From Mesorhizobium sp. Root102 (GTDB taxonomy: Bacteria; Pseudomonadota; Alphaproteobacteria; Rhizobiales; Rhizobiaceae): 64,000 nucleotides of DNA. Below are positions 36,679 through 43,462 of the stretch, one piece after another. Location: the NCBI RefSeq assembly GCF_001425625.1, contig NZ_LMCP01000002.1, positions 1-64,000 of the forward strand, read 5' to 3'. Every line of letters begins with the position of its first letter. Positions within the stretch are counted from its first letter, which is position 1. Made by a program: the position numbers and the translations under genes. The notes under the pieces were generated by a model, which saw nothing but the letters and a program-made list of their open reading frames with translations, was not told where the DNA came from and did no database searches.

Positions 36679-39228
36679 ATGCTGTATTTTTCGCGCTTCA
36701 AGATGATCCTGATCTGGGTGGCCGTGGCCATCACAGTGATCCTCGCCGCGCCCAACCTGTTCTCCGCCAGCACGCTGGCCCAACTGCCCAGTTGGGTGCC
36801 GAAGCGCCAGATGACGCTCGGCCTCGATCTGCAGGGCGGCTCGCACATCCTGCTGGAGATGAATCAGAACGATCTGATCAAGGACCGGCTGGAGACGACG
36901 CGCGACGAGATCCGCACCCTGCTGCGCGACGCCAAGATCGGCTATACCGGCCTTGCCGGCACGGGACGGACGTTGCAGGTCCGCATCACCGATCCCGCCC
37001 AGCTCGAAGCCGCCAAGACGGCGCTGAAGACCTTGACCGATCCGGTCGCCGCCGGCCTGTTCACCGGCGGCTCCATCCAGGAAATGACGCTCGACGATTC
37101 CGAGCCCGGCCTGCTCAAGTTCACCGTCACCGATGCCGGCATCAAATATCGCACATCGACCGCATTGACGCAGTCGATCGAGGTGGTCGAGCGCCGCGTC
37201 AACGAACTCGGCACGACCGAACCTATCGTGCAGCGGCAGGGCGACGACCGTATCCTCGTCCAGGTGCCGGGTCTTCAGGACCCGCAGAGGCTGAAGGAAA
37301 TCCTCGGCCAGACCGCCAAGCTGACCTTCCAGATGGTCGACCAGTCGATGCCGGTGCAGGACGCGCTCAATGGGCGCCCACCCGCCGGTTCGTCGGTGCT
37401 GTATTCGCAGGACGATCCGCCGGTTCCCTATCTGATCGAGAACCGCGTCATCGTCTCTGGTGAAAACCTCGTCGATGCGCAGGCGACCTACAATTCGCAG
37501 AACAACGAGCCGGTGGTGTCGTTCCGCTTCGACTCGAAGGGTGCTGCGCGTTTCGGCCAGGCAACCTCGCAGAATGTCGGCAAGCTGTTCGCCATCATCC
37601 TCGACAACCAGGTGATTTCGGCGCCGCAGATTCGCGAGCCGATCCTGGGCGGCACCGGCCAGATCTCCGGCAATTTCACCGCCCAGAGCGCCAACGACCT
37701 CGCGGTGCTGCTGCGCGCTGGCGCCTTGCCCGCGACGCTGACGGTGATCGAAGAGCGTACCGTTGGTCCGGGTCTCGGCCAGGATTCCATCCATGCCGGC
37801 AAGGTCGCCGGCATCATCGGCTCGATCCTCGTCGTTGCCTTCATGTTCGTCGCCTATGGCTTCCTCGGCTTCCTCGCCAACATCGCGCTGGCTGTGCACG
37901 TGGCGATGATCGTCGGCGTGCTTTCGCTGCTTGGTGCGACGCTGACCTTGCCTGGTATCGCCGGTATCGTGCTGACCATCGGCATGGCGGTCGATTCCAA
38001 CGTTCTGATCTACGAGCGCATCCGCGAGGAGCGGCGCGCCGGCCGCTCCGTGATCCAGGCGATCGATACCGGTTTCACCAAAGCGCTGGCAACCATCGTC
38101 GATTCCAACATCACCTCGCTGATCGCCACCGTGGTGCTGTTCTATCTCGGTACCGGGCCGGTGAAGGGCTTTGCCATCACTTATGCGATCGGCATCCTGA
38201 CAACCGTCTTCACCGCCTTCACCTTCACCCGACTGCTGGTCTCGATCTGGCTGCGCCGGGCACGTCCAAAGGAATTGCCGCGTGCCCCGGTAACCTTCGT
38301 TCCGCCCGGCACCAAGATCCCCTTCATGGGCATCCGTCGCTGGACGTTCACGCTCTCGAGCGCACTTTCGATTCTGTCGGTGGTGCTGTTCATGACCGTC
38401 GGCATCAATTACGGCATCGATTTCAAGGGCGGTTCGCTGATCGAGGTGCAGGCCAAGAGCGGCAATGCTGATCTCGCCGACCTTCGCGCGCGGCTGACCG
38501 AACTTAATATCGGCGAAGTGCAGGTGCAGCAGTTCGGTGCGCCGAATGACGTGCTGATCCGGGTCGGTACCCAGGATGGCGGCGAAAATGCCGAACAGAC
38601 GGTCATCGACAAGGTGCGCGGCGAACTGCAGGACAATTATGACTTCCGCCGCGTCGAAGTGGTGGGGCCGACGGTCTCGGGCGAACTTGCCAAGCAAGGC
38701 ACAATCGCCATGCTTGTCGCGCTGCTCGGTATCCTGATCTATGTCTGGTTCCGGTTCGAATGGCAGTTCGCCGTCGGTGCCATCATTGCGACGGTGCACG
38801 ATGTGGTCATGACACTTGGCTTCTTCGTCATCTCCGGGCTCGAATTCAACCAGTCATCGCTGGCGGCGATCCTGACCATTATCGGCTATTCGCTGAACGA
38901 TACGATCGTTGTCTATGACCGTGTCCGAGAGGATCTGCGAAAATACAAGCGCATGCCGCTGCCGCAACTCTTGAACAATGCCATCAACGAGACGCTGTCG
39001 AGAACGACGCTGACCTCGGTGACGACGATCCTGGCGCTGCTGGCGCTGGTGCTGTTCGGCGGCGAGGTGATCCGCTCGTTCACGATGGCCATGCTGTTCG
39101 GCGTCATCTTCGGCACCTATTCGTCGATCTTCATCGCCGCACCGCTGCTGATCCTGTTCAAGCTGCGGCCGCAGGCTACGGCCGACGAGGAAAAGCCAGT
39201 CGGCGGCGGCAAGGCGGTCGCGACCTAA
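36679..39228 (+). CDS. secDF: Fused protein translocase SecDF
   Basis: This is an 849-residue RND-superfamily protein that uses proton-motive force to drive late steps of Sec export. The SecD half has the MTLGLDLQGGSHILLEM strand, a P1 periplasmic domain and six transmembrane helices with GIAGIVLTIGMAVDSNVLIY. The SecF half starts near residue 545 with TFTLSSALSILSVVLFMTVG and ends in a second six-helix bundle with GYSLNDTIVVYDRVRE. The single-chain fusion contrasts with the separate secD and secF of E. coli. It is in one transcription unit with yajC and probably the two genes that follow. Confidence 0.96.
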   Translation: MLYFSRFKMILIWVAVAITVILAAPNLFSASTLAQLPSWVPKRQMTLGLDLQGGSHILLEMNQNDLIKDRLETTRDEIRTLLRDAKIGYTGLAGTGRTLQVRITDPAQLEAAKTALKTLTDPVAAGLFTGGSIQEMTLDDSEPGLLKFTVTDAGIKYRTSTALTQSIEVVERRVNELGTTEPIVQRQGDDRILVQVPGLQDPQRLKEILGQTAKLTFQMVDQSMPVQDALNGRPPAGSSVLYSQDDPPVPYLIENRVIVSGENLVDAQATYNSQNNEPVVSFRFDSKGAARFGQATSQNVGKLFAIILDNQVISAPQIREPILGGTGQISGNFTAQSANDLAVLLRAGALPATLTVIEERTVGPGLGQDSIHAGKVAGIIGSILVVAFMFVAYGFLGFLANIALAVHVAMIVGVLSLLGATLTLPGIAGIVLTIGMAVDSNVLIYERIREERRAGRSVIQAIDTGFTKALATIVDSNITSLIATVVLFYLGTGPVKGFAITYAIGILTTVFTAFTFTRLLVSIWLRRARPKELPRAPVTFVPPGTKIPFMGIRRWTFTLSSALSILSVVLFMTVGINYGIDFKGGSLIEVQAKSGNADLADLRARLTELNIGEVQVQQFGAPNDVLIRVGTQDGGENAEQTVIDKVRGELQDNYDFRRVEVVGPTVSGELAKQGTIAMLVALLGILIYVWFRFEWQFAVGAIIATVHDVVMTLGFFVISGLEFNQSSLAAILTIIGYSLNDTIVVYDRVREDLRKYKRMPLPQLLNNAINETLSRTTLTSVTTILALLALVLFGGEVIRSFTMAMLFGVIFGTYSSIFIAAPLLILFKLRPQATADEEKPVGGGKAVAT

Positions 39229-39257
39229 CGCGCCGCCCCGAAGGGGGTGACAAAACG

Positions 39258-39650
39258 GTGACCAGCAAAGGCATCGTCATCCGCGCGGCGCATTTCCCTG
39301 GCCGCGCGCCGATCGAAGCCTACGGCAATGGCGGGTTCCGCTTTGCCGACATGTCGCATCGCGGCTCGCTGCTCTGTCTGCCATCCGGCATCCATGGCTG
39401 GGAACCGGCGGATCCTCAGGTGCTGGCGGTAGCGGATTTCGACAGGCTGCTGGCCGAAGCCAACAAGATCGAAATCCTGCTGGTCGGCATGGGTAGGGAT
39501 CTCAGGCCGTTGCCCGCCGCACTGCGGGCCGCGCTGAAGGCGGCAGGCATTGCGTCCGACCCGATGTCGACCGGTGCCGCGGTGCGGACCTACAATGTCC
39601 TTCTGGCGGAAGAGCGCGCCGTGGCCGCCGCGCTCATCGCCGTCGATTGA
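39258..39650 (+). CDS. Mth938/DUF498 domain protein (NDUFAF3-like)
   Basis: This is a 130-residue protein of the Mth938-like family. The pattern includes IEAYGNGGFRFADMSHRGSL, then SGIHGWEP, then LLVGMGRDLRPLP, and a final helix pair. The human homologue NDUFAF3 is a mitochondrial complex I assembly factor, and its bacterial relatives are known to sit beside secDF. The GTG start has AAGGGGGTGA upstream. The next gene starts one base after the stop codon, implying an operon. The role in this bacterium is inferred. Confidence 0.85.
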   Translation: MTSKGIVIRAAHFPGRAPIEAYGNGGFRFADMSHRGSLLCLPSGIHGWEPADPQVLAVADFDRLLAEANKIEILLVGMGRDLRPLPAALRAALKAAGIASDPMSTGAAVRTYNVLLAEERAVAAALIAVD

Positions 39651-39651
39651 C

Positions 39652-40494
39652 ATGTCCCAGAATGCCAAAATCGTCATGGACGCGGTGCGCCCCGCCGACC
39701 ATGACCGCTATCTGACCGCGCTCTACGCGCCGGCCGACAAGCGCGACGCGCTGTTTGCGCTCTACGCCTTCAATGTCGAGATCGCAGGCATTCGCGATCG
39801 GATCCACGAGGCGCTGCCTGGCGAGGTGCGGCTGCAATGGTGGCGCGATGTCATTGCCGCCGGCGGGGAGGCGGGCGCCGGCCATCCCACAGCTGAAGCC
39901 TTGAATGCCACCATAGCGACATTCAGCCTGCCGAAGCTGGCCTTCGAGAACATGCTCGATGCGCGCATCTTCGACCTCTACGACGATCCGATGCCGTCGC
40001 GCACCGATCTGGAAGGCTATTGCGGCGAGACGGCGGCCGCGCTCATCCAGCTTGCGGCAATGGTGCTCGATTCCGTCGAGGCGCCGCGCTTTGCCGAGCT
40101 GGCGGGCAGGGCTGGCTGCGCGCAGGCGATGACCGGCCTGCTACTGCTGTTGCCGCTGCACCGCAAACGCGGGCAATGTTTCATCCCGGCTGATATCCTT
40201 GCTGCGGCAGGTTCTTCGCCGCAGGAGTTCGTCACCGGCGATGGTGGTCCCGGTGCCAAGCGCGCGGTGGCGGCGATGATGGCGCTGGCGCGGGAGCATC
40301 TCACCGCCTTTGAACAGGGCGCATCGGCTCTGCCGGTCTCGCTGCGCCCGGCATTCCTGCCGCTGGCCCTGTCTCGCGCCTATCTCGGCAAGATGGAGAA
40401 TGGCTCGCCGCTCGATGGCGTGGCGCGGCTGTCGGCCTTGCGCCGGCATTGGTTGTTGTTGCGCCGCGCGAGCAAAGGCTGGCCGGCACTTTGA
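39652..40494 (+). CDS. Squalene/phytoene-synthase-like protein (NDUFAF6-like)
   Basis: This is a 280-residue all-helical protein of the squalene/phytoene synthase fold. Segments such as RYLTALYAPADKRDALFALY, VRLQWWRDVI, DLEGYCGETAAALIQLAAMV and GLLLLLPLHRKRGQCFIPAD match the NDUFAF6/C8orf38 branch. The two Asp-rich DxxxD motifs of true prenyl synthases are not intact, so prenyl-transferase activity is doubtful. The homologous mitochondrial protein assists complex I assembly. It starts one base after the stop of the DUF498 gene. The frame is open upstream to 39550, but ATG 39652 gives the family N-terminus. Confidence 0.83.
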   Translation: MSQNAKIVMDAVRPADHDRYLTALYAPADKRDALFALYAFNVEIAGIRDRIHEALPGEVRLQWWRDVIAAGGEAGAGHPTAEALNATIATFSLPKLAFENMLDARIFDLYDDPMPSRTDLEGYCGETAAALIQLAAMVLDSVEAPRFAELAGRAGCAQAMTGLLLLLPLHRKRGQCFIPADILAAAGSSPQEFVTGDGGPGAKRAVAAMMALAREHLTAFEQGASALPVSLRPAFLPLALSRAYLGKMENGSPLDGVARLSALRRHWLLLRRASKGWPAL

Positions 40495-40520
40495 CGTAAA
40501 CGTCAATCATGTTAAGGAAT

Positions 40521-40565
40521 CTCCGAGCCGAAAACTGTCGCCGTAGACGACAGACCGGCTCGGAG
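40521..40565 (+). promoter_or_regulatory. 5'-leader hairpin that pairs with the Shine-Dalgarno of the next gene
   Basis: CTCCGAGCCG (40521-40530) pairs perfectly with CGGCTCGGAG (40556-40565), with a second inner stem CTGTCG (40535-40540) / CGACAG (40548-40553). The ribosome binding site GGAGGAG (40562-40568) of the ATG at 40579 begins inside the 3' arm, so the fold would hide its first four bases. This could be a thermosensor, a regulator-dependent switch, or a terminator-like stem after the preceding gene. Confidence 0.55.
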
Positions 40566-40578
40566 GAGATACCCATTC

Positions 40579-41190
40579 ATGAGCTTGCCGTTGTTGGTCG
40601 CCATCGTCGCCCTTGGCATTGCGCTGTCGGTTGCCGCAGTGCATTTCACCGGTGGCAGCAAGACAGCGACGCTAACCGGCGCCGATCAGGCAATGAGCCG
40701 ATTCGCGGAGGATTTTCCCGACGAGATCGCGGTACTGGTCCGCCTGACGGCGGACGCCAGGACGGCGTTTCTGGATATCGGGCGAGGGCGCATCGGGATC
40801 GTTCAATGCATCGGCGACTGCTTTTTGACCCGCATCGTCACGCCTCAAGATGTCGCGGTTTTGCACGCCGAAGATGTGAACACGGTCTCGTTCCGGCTTG
40901 CCGATTTCACCTGGAAGGGCGGCCGTTTCCGCTTTGCCAGCGCAGCGGATGCGCAAGGCTTGATGCGAAGCCGTCTATTCCGCTGCTTCGGCCGTTTCCG
41001 TTTGCGCCGCCAATCCCAGCCATTGCCGGCAATCGGCGCGTGCGCGCGAGGTGATGGCGTGGCGCTTGGCGACGGTCTTGTCCTTGCCGCGCATGCGTTT
41101 GCCCTCGGTCTTCGGGGCTTCGACGGGCGGGAACAGGCCGAAATTGACATTCATCGGCTGGAAAGAGCGCTTTCCCGGCTCGTCGTCTGA
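40579..41190 (+). CDS. Hypothetical protein with N-terminal membrane anchor, overlapping trmFO
   Basis: The frame is 203 codons. The N-terminus ([21 protein letters not shown]) is a membrane anchor or signal. It is followed by a soluble domain of about 105 residues ([20 protein letters not shown]). GGAGGAG lies ten bases before the ATG. From about residue 132 onward the frame runs antisense over the last 216 bases of trmFO and becomes Arg/Gly-rich, shadow-like sequence. The genuine protein probably ended near 40975, and its original stop may have been lost by a frameshift or substitution. The gene is real at its 5' end; the 3' end is doubtful. Confidence 0.55.
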   Translation: MSLPLLVAIVALGIALSVAAVHFTGGSKTATLTGADQAMSRFAEDFPDEIAVLVRLTADARTAFLDIGRGRIGIVQCIGDCFLTRIVTPQDVAVLHAEDVNTVSFRLADFTWKGGRFRFASAADAQGLMRSRLFRCFGRFRLRRQSQPLPAIGACARGDGVALGDGLVLAAHAFALGLRGFDGREQAEIDIHRLERALSRLVV

Positions 41191-42393
41191 AACGATGTGG
41201 CCGCCGGTGATGTGGTTGAGCAGGGCGCCGAAAGCGGTGGTGAGCGGCGGCAGCGCCGGTGCATGGCCGAGCCTTTCGGCGGCGGCGAAGCGGCCGGCGA
41301 GCAGGCCGATGGCGGCACTTTCGACATAGCCTTCGCAGCCGGTGATCTGGCCGGCAAAACGCAGGCCTGGGCGCGACTTCAGCTGCAGCGAAGCGTCCAG
41401 CAAGGTCGGCGAGTTGATGTAGGTGTTGCGGTGCAGGCCGCCGAGGCGGGCAAAATCGGCGTTTTCGAGACCCGGTATGGTACGGAACACGCGCACCTGC
41501 TCGGCATGCTTCAACTTGGTCTGGAAACCGACCATGTTGTAGAGCGTGCCCAGCGCATTGTCCTGCCGCAGTTGGACGACGGCATAGGCCTTTACCGTCG
41601 GATTGTGCGCGTTGGTCAGCCCCATCGGCTTCATCGGCCCGTAGCGCAGCGTCTCGACGCCGCGCTCTGCCATGATCTCGATCGGCAGGCACCCGTCGAA
41701 ATAGGGCGTGCCTTCCCATTGTTTGAATTCAGTCTTCTGGCCATCGACCAGCGCTTGCACGAAGGCAAGGTACTGGTCCTTGTCCATCGGGCAATTGATG
41801 TAGTCCTTGCCGGTGCCGCCCGGCCCGACCTTGTCGTAGCGCGATTGGAACCAGCAGGTATGCATGTCGATCGTGTCGAAATGGACGATCGGCGCGATGG
41901 CGTCGAAGAAGGCTAGCGCATCCGCGCCGGTCGCTTCAGCGATCGACTGGGCAAGTCCAGGTGCGGTCAGCGGACCGGTGGCGACGATCGCCTGGTCCCA
42001 ATCCGCCGGCGGCAGATCAGGCACTTCCTCGCGCTGGATGGTGATCAGCGGGTGCGCTTCGAGTTTTTTCGTTACGGCGTCGGCGAATCCGTCGCGGTCG
42101 ACGGCAAGCGCACCGCCGGCAGGCACCTGGTTGGCGTCGCCGGCGCTCATGATCAATGAGTTGGCCAGCCGCATTTCGGCGTGCAACAGGCCGACGGCGT
42201 TGTTGTCGGCGTCGTCGGAGCGGAAGGAATTGGAGCAGACCAGCTCGGCCAGGCTATCGGTCTTGTGGGCATCGGTGCCGCGAACAGGCCGCATTTCGTG
42301 CAGGATGACGGGAACGCCAGCTTGCGCTGCCTGCCAGGCGGCTTCGGAACCGGCGAGGCCGCCACCGATGATATGGATTGGATTTTTGCTCAT
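40975..42393 (-). CDS. trmFO: Methylenetetrahydrofolate-tRNA-(uracil-5-)-methyltransferase
   Basis: This is a 472-residue FAD/folate-dependent enzyme that makes m5U54 in the tRNA T loop. The N-terminal dinucleotide-binding motif is [18 protein letters not shown]. Family-specific blocks are [14 protein letters not shown], a Cys-containing motif, [30 protein letters not shown] and the C-terminal [20 protein letters not shown]. The start at 42393 is the conserved one; the open frame extends to 42489, into the hairpin array. The array of CCTCCTCCC hairpins lies directly upstream on the same strand, 93 bp before this ATG. Confidence 0.95.
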   Translation of the reverse strand: MSKNPIHIIGGGLAGSEAAWQAAQAGVPVILHEMRPVRGTDAHKTDSLAELVCSNSFRSDDADNNAVGLLHAEMRLANSLIMSAGDANQVPAGGALAVDRDGFADAVTKKLEAHPLITIQREEVPDLPPADWDQAIVATGPLTAPGLAQSIAEATGADALAFFDAIAPIVHFDTIDMHTCWFQSRYDKVGPGGTGKDYINCPMDKDQYLAFVQALVDGQKTEFKQWEGTPYFDGCLPIEIMAERGVETLRYGPMKPMGLTNAHNPTVKAYAVVQLRQDNALGTLYNMVGFQTKLKHAEQVRVFRTIPGLENADFARLGGLHRNTYINSPTLLDASLQLKSRPGLRFAGQITGCEGYVESAAIGLLAGRFAAAERLGHAPALPPLTTAFGALLNHITGGHIVSDDEPGKRSFQPMNVNFGLFPPVEAPKTEGKRMRGKDKTVAKRHAITSRARADCRQWLGLAAQTETAEAAE

Positions 42394-42485
42394 GAGCGCC
42401 GGAATAATCGCTTGGTGCGGCGATTGCAATTGCCGTGCGTGGCGCAGGGCAAACAGCAGCTCGGGATCAACCCCTGAAAACAACA

Positions 42486-42597
42486 ACACCCGCCGGGGGA
42501 GGAGGTCCGGCGGGTGTCATTTTTGGGGTCGACCCTCGGGAGGAGGTGAAGGCCGACCATATTCGCCATCGCCGGGGAGGAGGTCGGCTTTGACGAA
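42486..42597 (-). ncRNA. Hairpin unit 3 (trmFO-proximal)
   Basis: Read on the minus strand: a stem with GCCG/CGGC and an outer TTCGTCA/TGGCGAA arm (42562-42597), then an 11-bp stem with two G-U pairs (42527-42558), then an 11-bp GC stem ACACCCGCCGG/CCGGCGGGTGT (42486-42517). The last stem is followed by TGTTGTTGTTTTC, which resembles a terminator tail. All three loops are ACCTCCTCCC. Confidence 0.75.
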
Positions 42598-42642
42598 AAC
42601 TCTTTCGCTTTTTTAAAAGGGGCGAAACCCTTTTGGGAAACA

Positions 42643-42752
42643 GCGCCCGCCGCGGGAGGAGGTGCGGCGGGCGCCGTTTTGGTGGCCGATCTTCGGGAGG
42701 AGGTGAAGGTCGGGCCTACTCGTCATCGCCGGGGAGGAGGTCGGCTTTGACG
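42643..42752 (-). ncRNA. Hairpin unit 2
   Basis: The same three stem types occur in the same order as in the unit at 42486-42597: 42721-42752 (GCCG/CGGC plus CGTCA/TGACG), 42686-42713 (9 bp), and 42643-42674 (11-bp GCGCCCGCCGC/GCGGCGGGCGC). The GC stem is followed on the minus strand by TGTTTCCC. A 45-base spacer of A/T runs separates it from that trmFO-proximal unit. Confidence 0.75.
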
Positions 42753-42773
42753 AAAACTCTTTTTGGGAAACAA

Positions 42774-42882
42774 CGCCCGCCGCGGGAGGAGGTGCGGCGG
42801 GCGCCGTTTTGGTGGTCAACCCTCGGGAGGAGGTGAAGGTTGACCGGATCCGTCAGGGTCGGGGAGGAGGTCGACCCTGGCG
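42774..42882 (-). ncRNA. Hairpin unit 1 (DUF1127-proximal)
   Basis: Minus-strand order: 42851-42882 (CAGGGTCG/CGACCCTG core), 42814-42845 (11 bp with one G-U) and 42774-42803 (10-bp CGCCCGCCGC/GCGGCGGGCG). The GC-stem segment and its flanks are nearly identical to those of the middle unit (42643-42752), showing recent duplication. It begins 12 bp after the stop codon of the second DUF1127 gene. Confidence 0.75.
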
Positions 42883-42893
42883 AAATTCCTGTG

Positions 42894-43034
42894 TTAGATC
42901 GCCCGGCGGGCGACAATCTTGATTTCGTCGCGGACGATACCGAGATCATGCAGCTGGCGGTTCGAAAGGCGACCCAGCTCGCTAACCGTCTCGCGATAAA
43001 CGCGCCAGTTACGATAGTTGCGGATCAGGTTCAT
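42894..43034 (-). CDS. DUF1127 small protein (copy 2)
   Basis: This is a 46-residue Arg-rich protein beginning MNLIRNYRNWRVYRETVSEL and containing GRLSNRQLHDLGIVRDEI, the DUF1127 (YjiS-like) signature L-s-d-r-e-L-x-D-i-G-i-x-R-x-d-I. AGAGAA precedes the ATG. It shares its first 11 residues and its overall pattern with the neighbouring copy at 43084-43224. In Rhodobacter sphaeroides the small DUF1127 protein encoded upstream of the CcsR RNAs binds RNA and affects sRNA processing; a similar role is inferred here from synteny. It lies immediately upstream of the hairpin array. Confidence 0.88.
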   Translation of the reverse strand: MNLIRNYRNWRVYRETVSELGRLSNRQLHDLGIVRDEIKIVARRAI

Positions 43035-43058
43035 TGTCGTTCTCTTTTTCAAAACTGG

Positions 43059-43080
43059 TTCGGACCATTTGCGGTCCGAA
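43059..43080 (-). terminator. Hairpin between the two DUF1127 genes
   Basis: TTCGGACC (43059-43066) and GGTCCGAA (43073-43080) form a perfect 8-bp stem with a six-base loop. It lies just after the stop codon of the upstream copy. It could attenuate or mark a processing site between the two genes. Confidence 0.5.
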
Positions 43081-43083
43081 GAG

Positions 43084-43224
43084 TTAGACCGCCTTGCGAG
43101 CGACGTAAGGAATGTCGCTGCGGCTGATGCCGAGGTCGGTCAGTTCACGGTTGCTCAGGCGGCTCAGCTCGGACACGGTGTCCCTGTAGCGGCGCCAGTT
43201 GCGGTAGTTGCGGATCAGGTTCAT
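43084..43224 (-). CDS. DUF1127 small protein (copy 1)
   Basis: This is a 46-residue protein, MNLIRNYRNWRRYRDTVSEL then SRLSNRELTDLGISRSDIPY, a textbook DUF1127 sequence. The frame is open upstream to 43344, but the conserved family start is ATG 43224. It is first in the minus-strand run of two DUF1127 genes, nine hairpins and trmFO. The promoter should lie in 43225-43440; no unambiguous sigma-factor site was assigned. Confidence 0.9.
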   Translation of the reverse strand: MNLIRNYRNWRRYRDTVSELSRLSNRELTDLGISRSDIPYVARKAV

Positions 43225-43462
43225 GGTATTTCTCGTTTCGTCTTTCTTCCGGATCATTCCGTCTTTGTGTACGAAGCATAGATAGGCGGGCCTATATCGA
43301 TTTAAAAGCGCTATGGCTGCATGGCAGCAATGCAAATTGTGCAATGCAGCATTAACGTGCGTTCACGGACCTGACACAAAGAAGCCCGAATCGGAAAATG
43401 CCTTAGCGTCAACGGCTTGACCGGGCCGGCTGAAAAAAAGACCAAACTGGGGGAGAAGCGGC

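Larger units (their letters stand above)
42486..42882 (-). ncRNA. Array of nine CCUCCUCCC-loop hairpins (CcsR / cuckoo-type sRNA cluster)
   Basis: Nine consecutive stem-loops share the identical ten-base loop, ACCTCCTCCC on the minus strand. They lie at 42486-42517, 42527-42558, 42562-42597, 42643-42674, 42686-42713, 42721-42752, 42774-42803, 42814-42845 and 42851-42882. They form three triplets with the same order of stem types, so the array looks like three tandem copies of a three-hairpin unit. The loop can pair with Shine-Dalgarno sequences, and it copies the CCUCC of the 16S rRNA tail. Hairpins with this loop, downstream of a DUF1127 gene, define the CcsR sRNAs of Rhodobacter and the broader 'cuckoo' RNA group. 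Strand choice rests on the upstream DUF1127 genes and on G-U pairs. Transcript ends are not known. Confidence 0.82.

Noticed and set aside
36268..38799. 843-codon minus-strand ORF
   Set aside because: Complete shadow of secDF and yajC; His/Arg/Asp-rich composition typical of antisense of high-GC genes.
42486..42882. CRISPR array
   Set aside because: Repeated GGGAGGAGGT blocks at about 30-50 base spacing resemble repeats, but each sits in the loop of its own palindrome, repeats are only ten bases, and there are no cas genes.
42486..42882. Plus-strand ribosome binding sites for many small ORFs
   Set aside because: GGGAGGAGGT looks like a strong Shine-Dalgarno on the plus strand, but no start codons follow at proper spacing and all copies are loops.
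43225..43440. Heat-shock (RpoH-type) promoter upstream of the DUF1127 genes
   Set aside because: Expected from the Rhodobacter analogy, but I could not find a convincing -35/-10 pair by eye, so no site is annotated.
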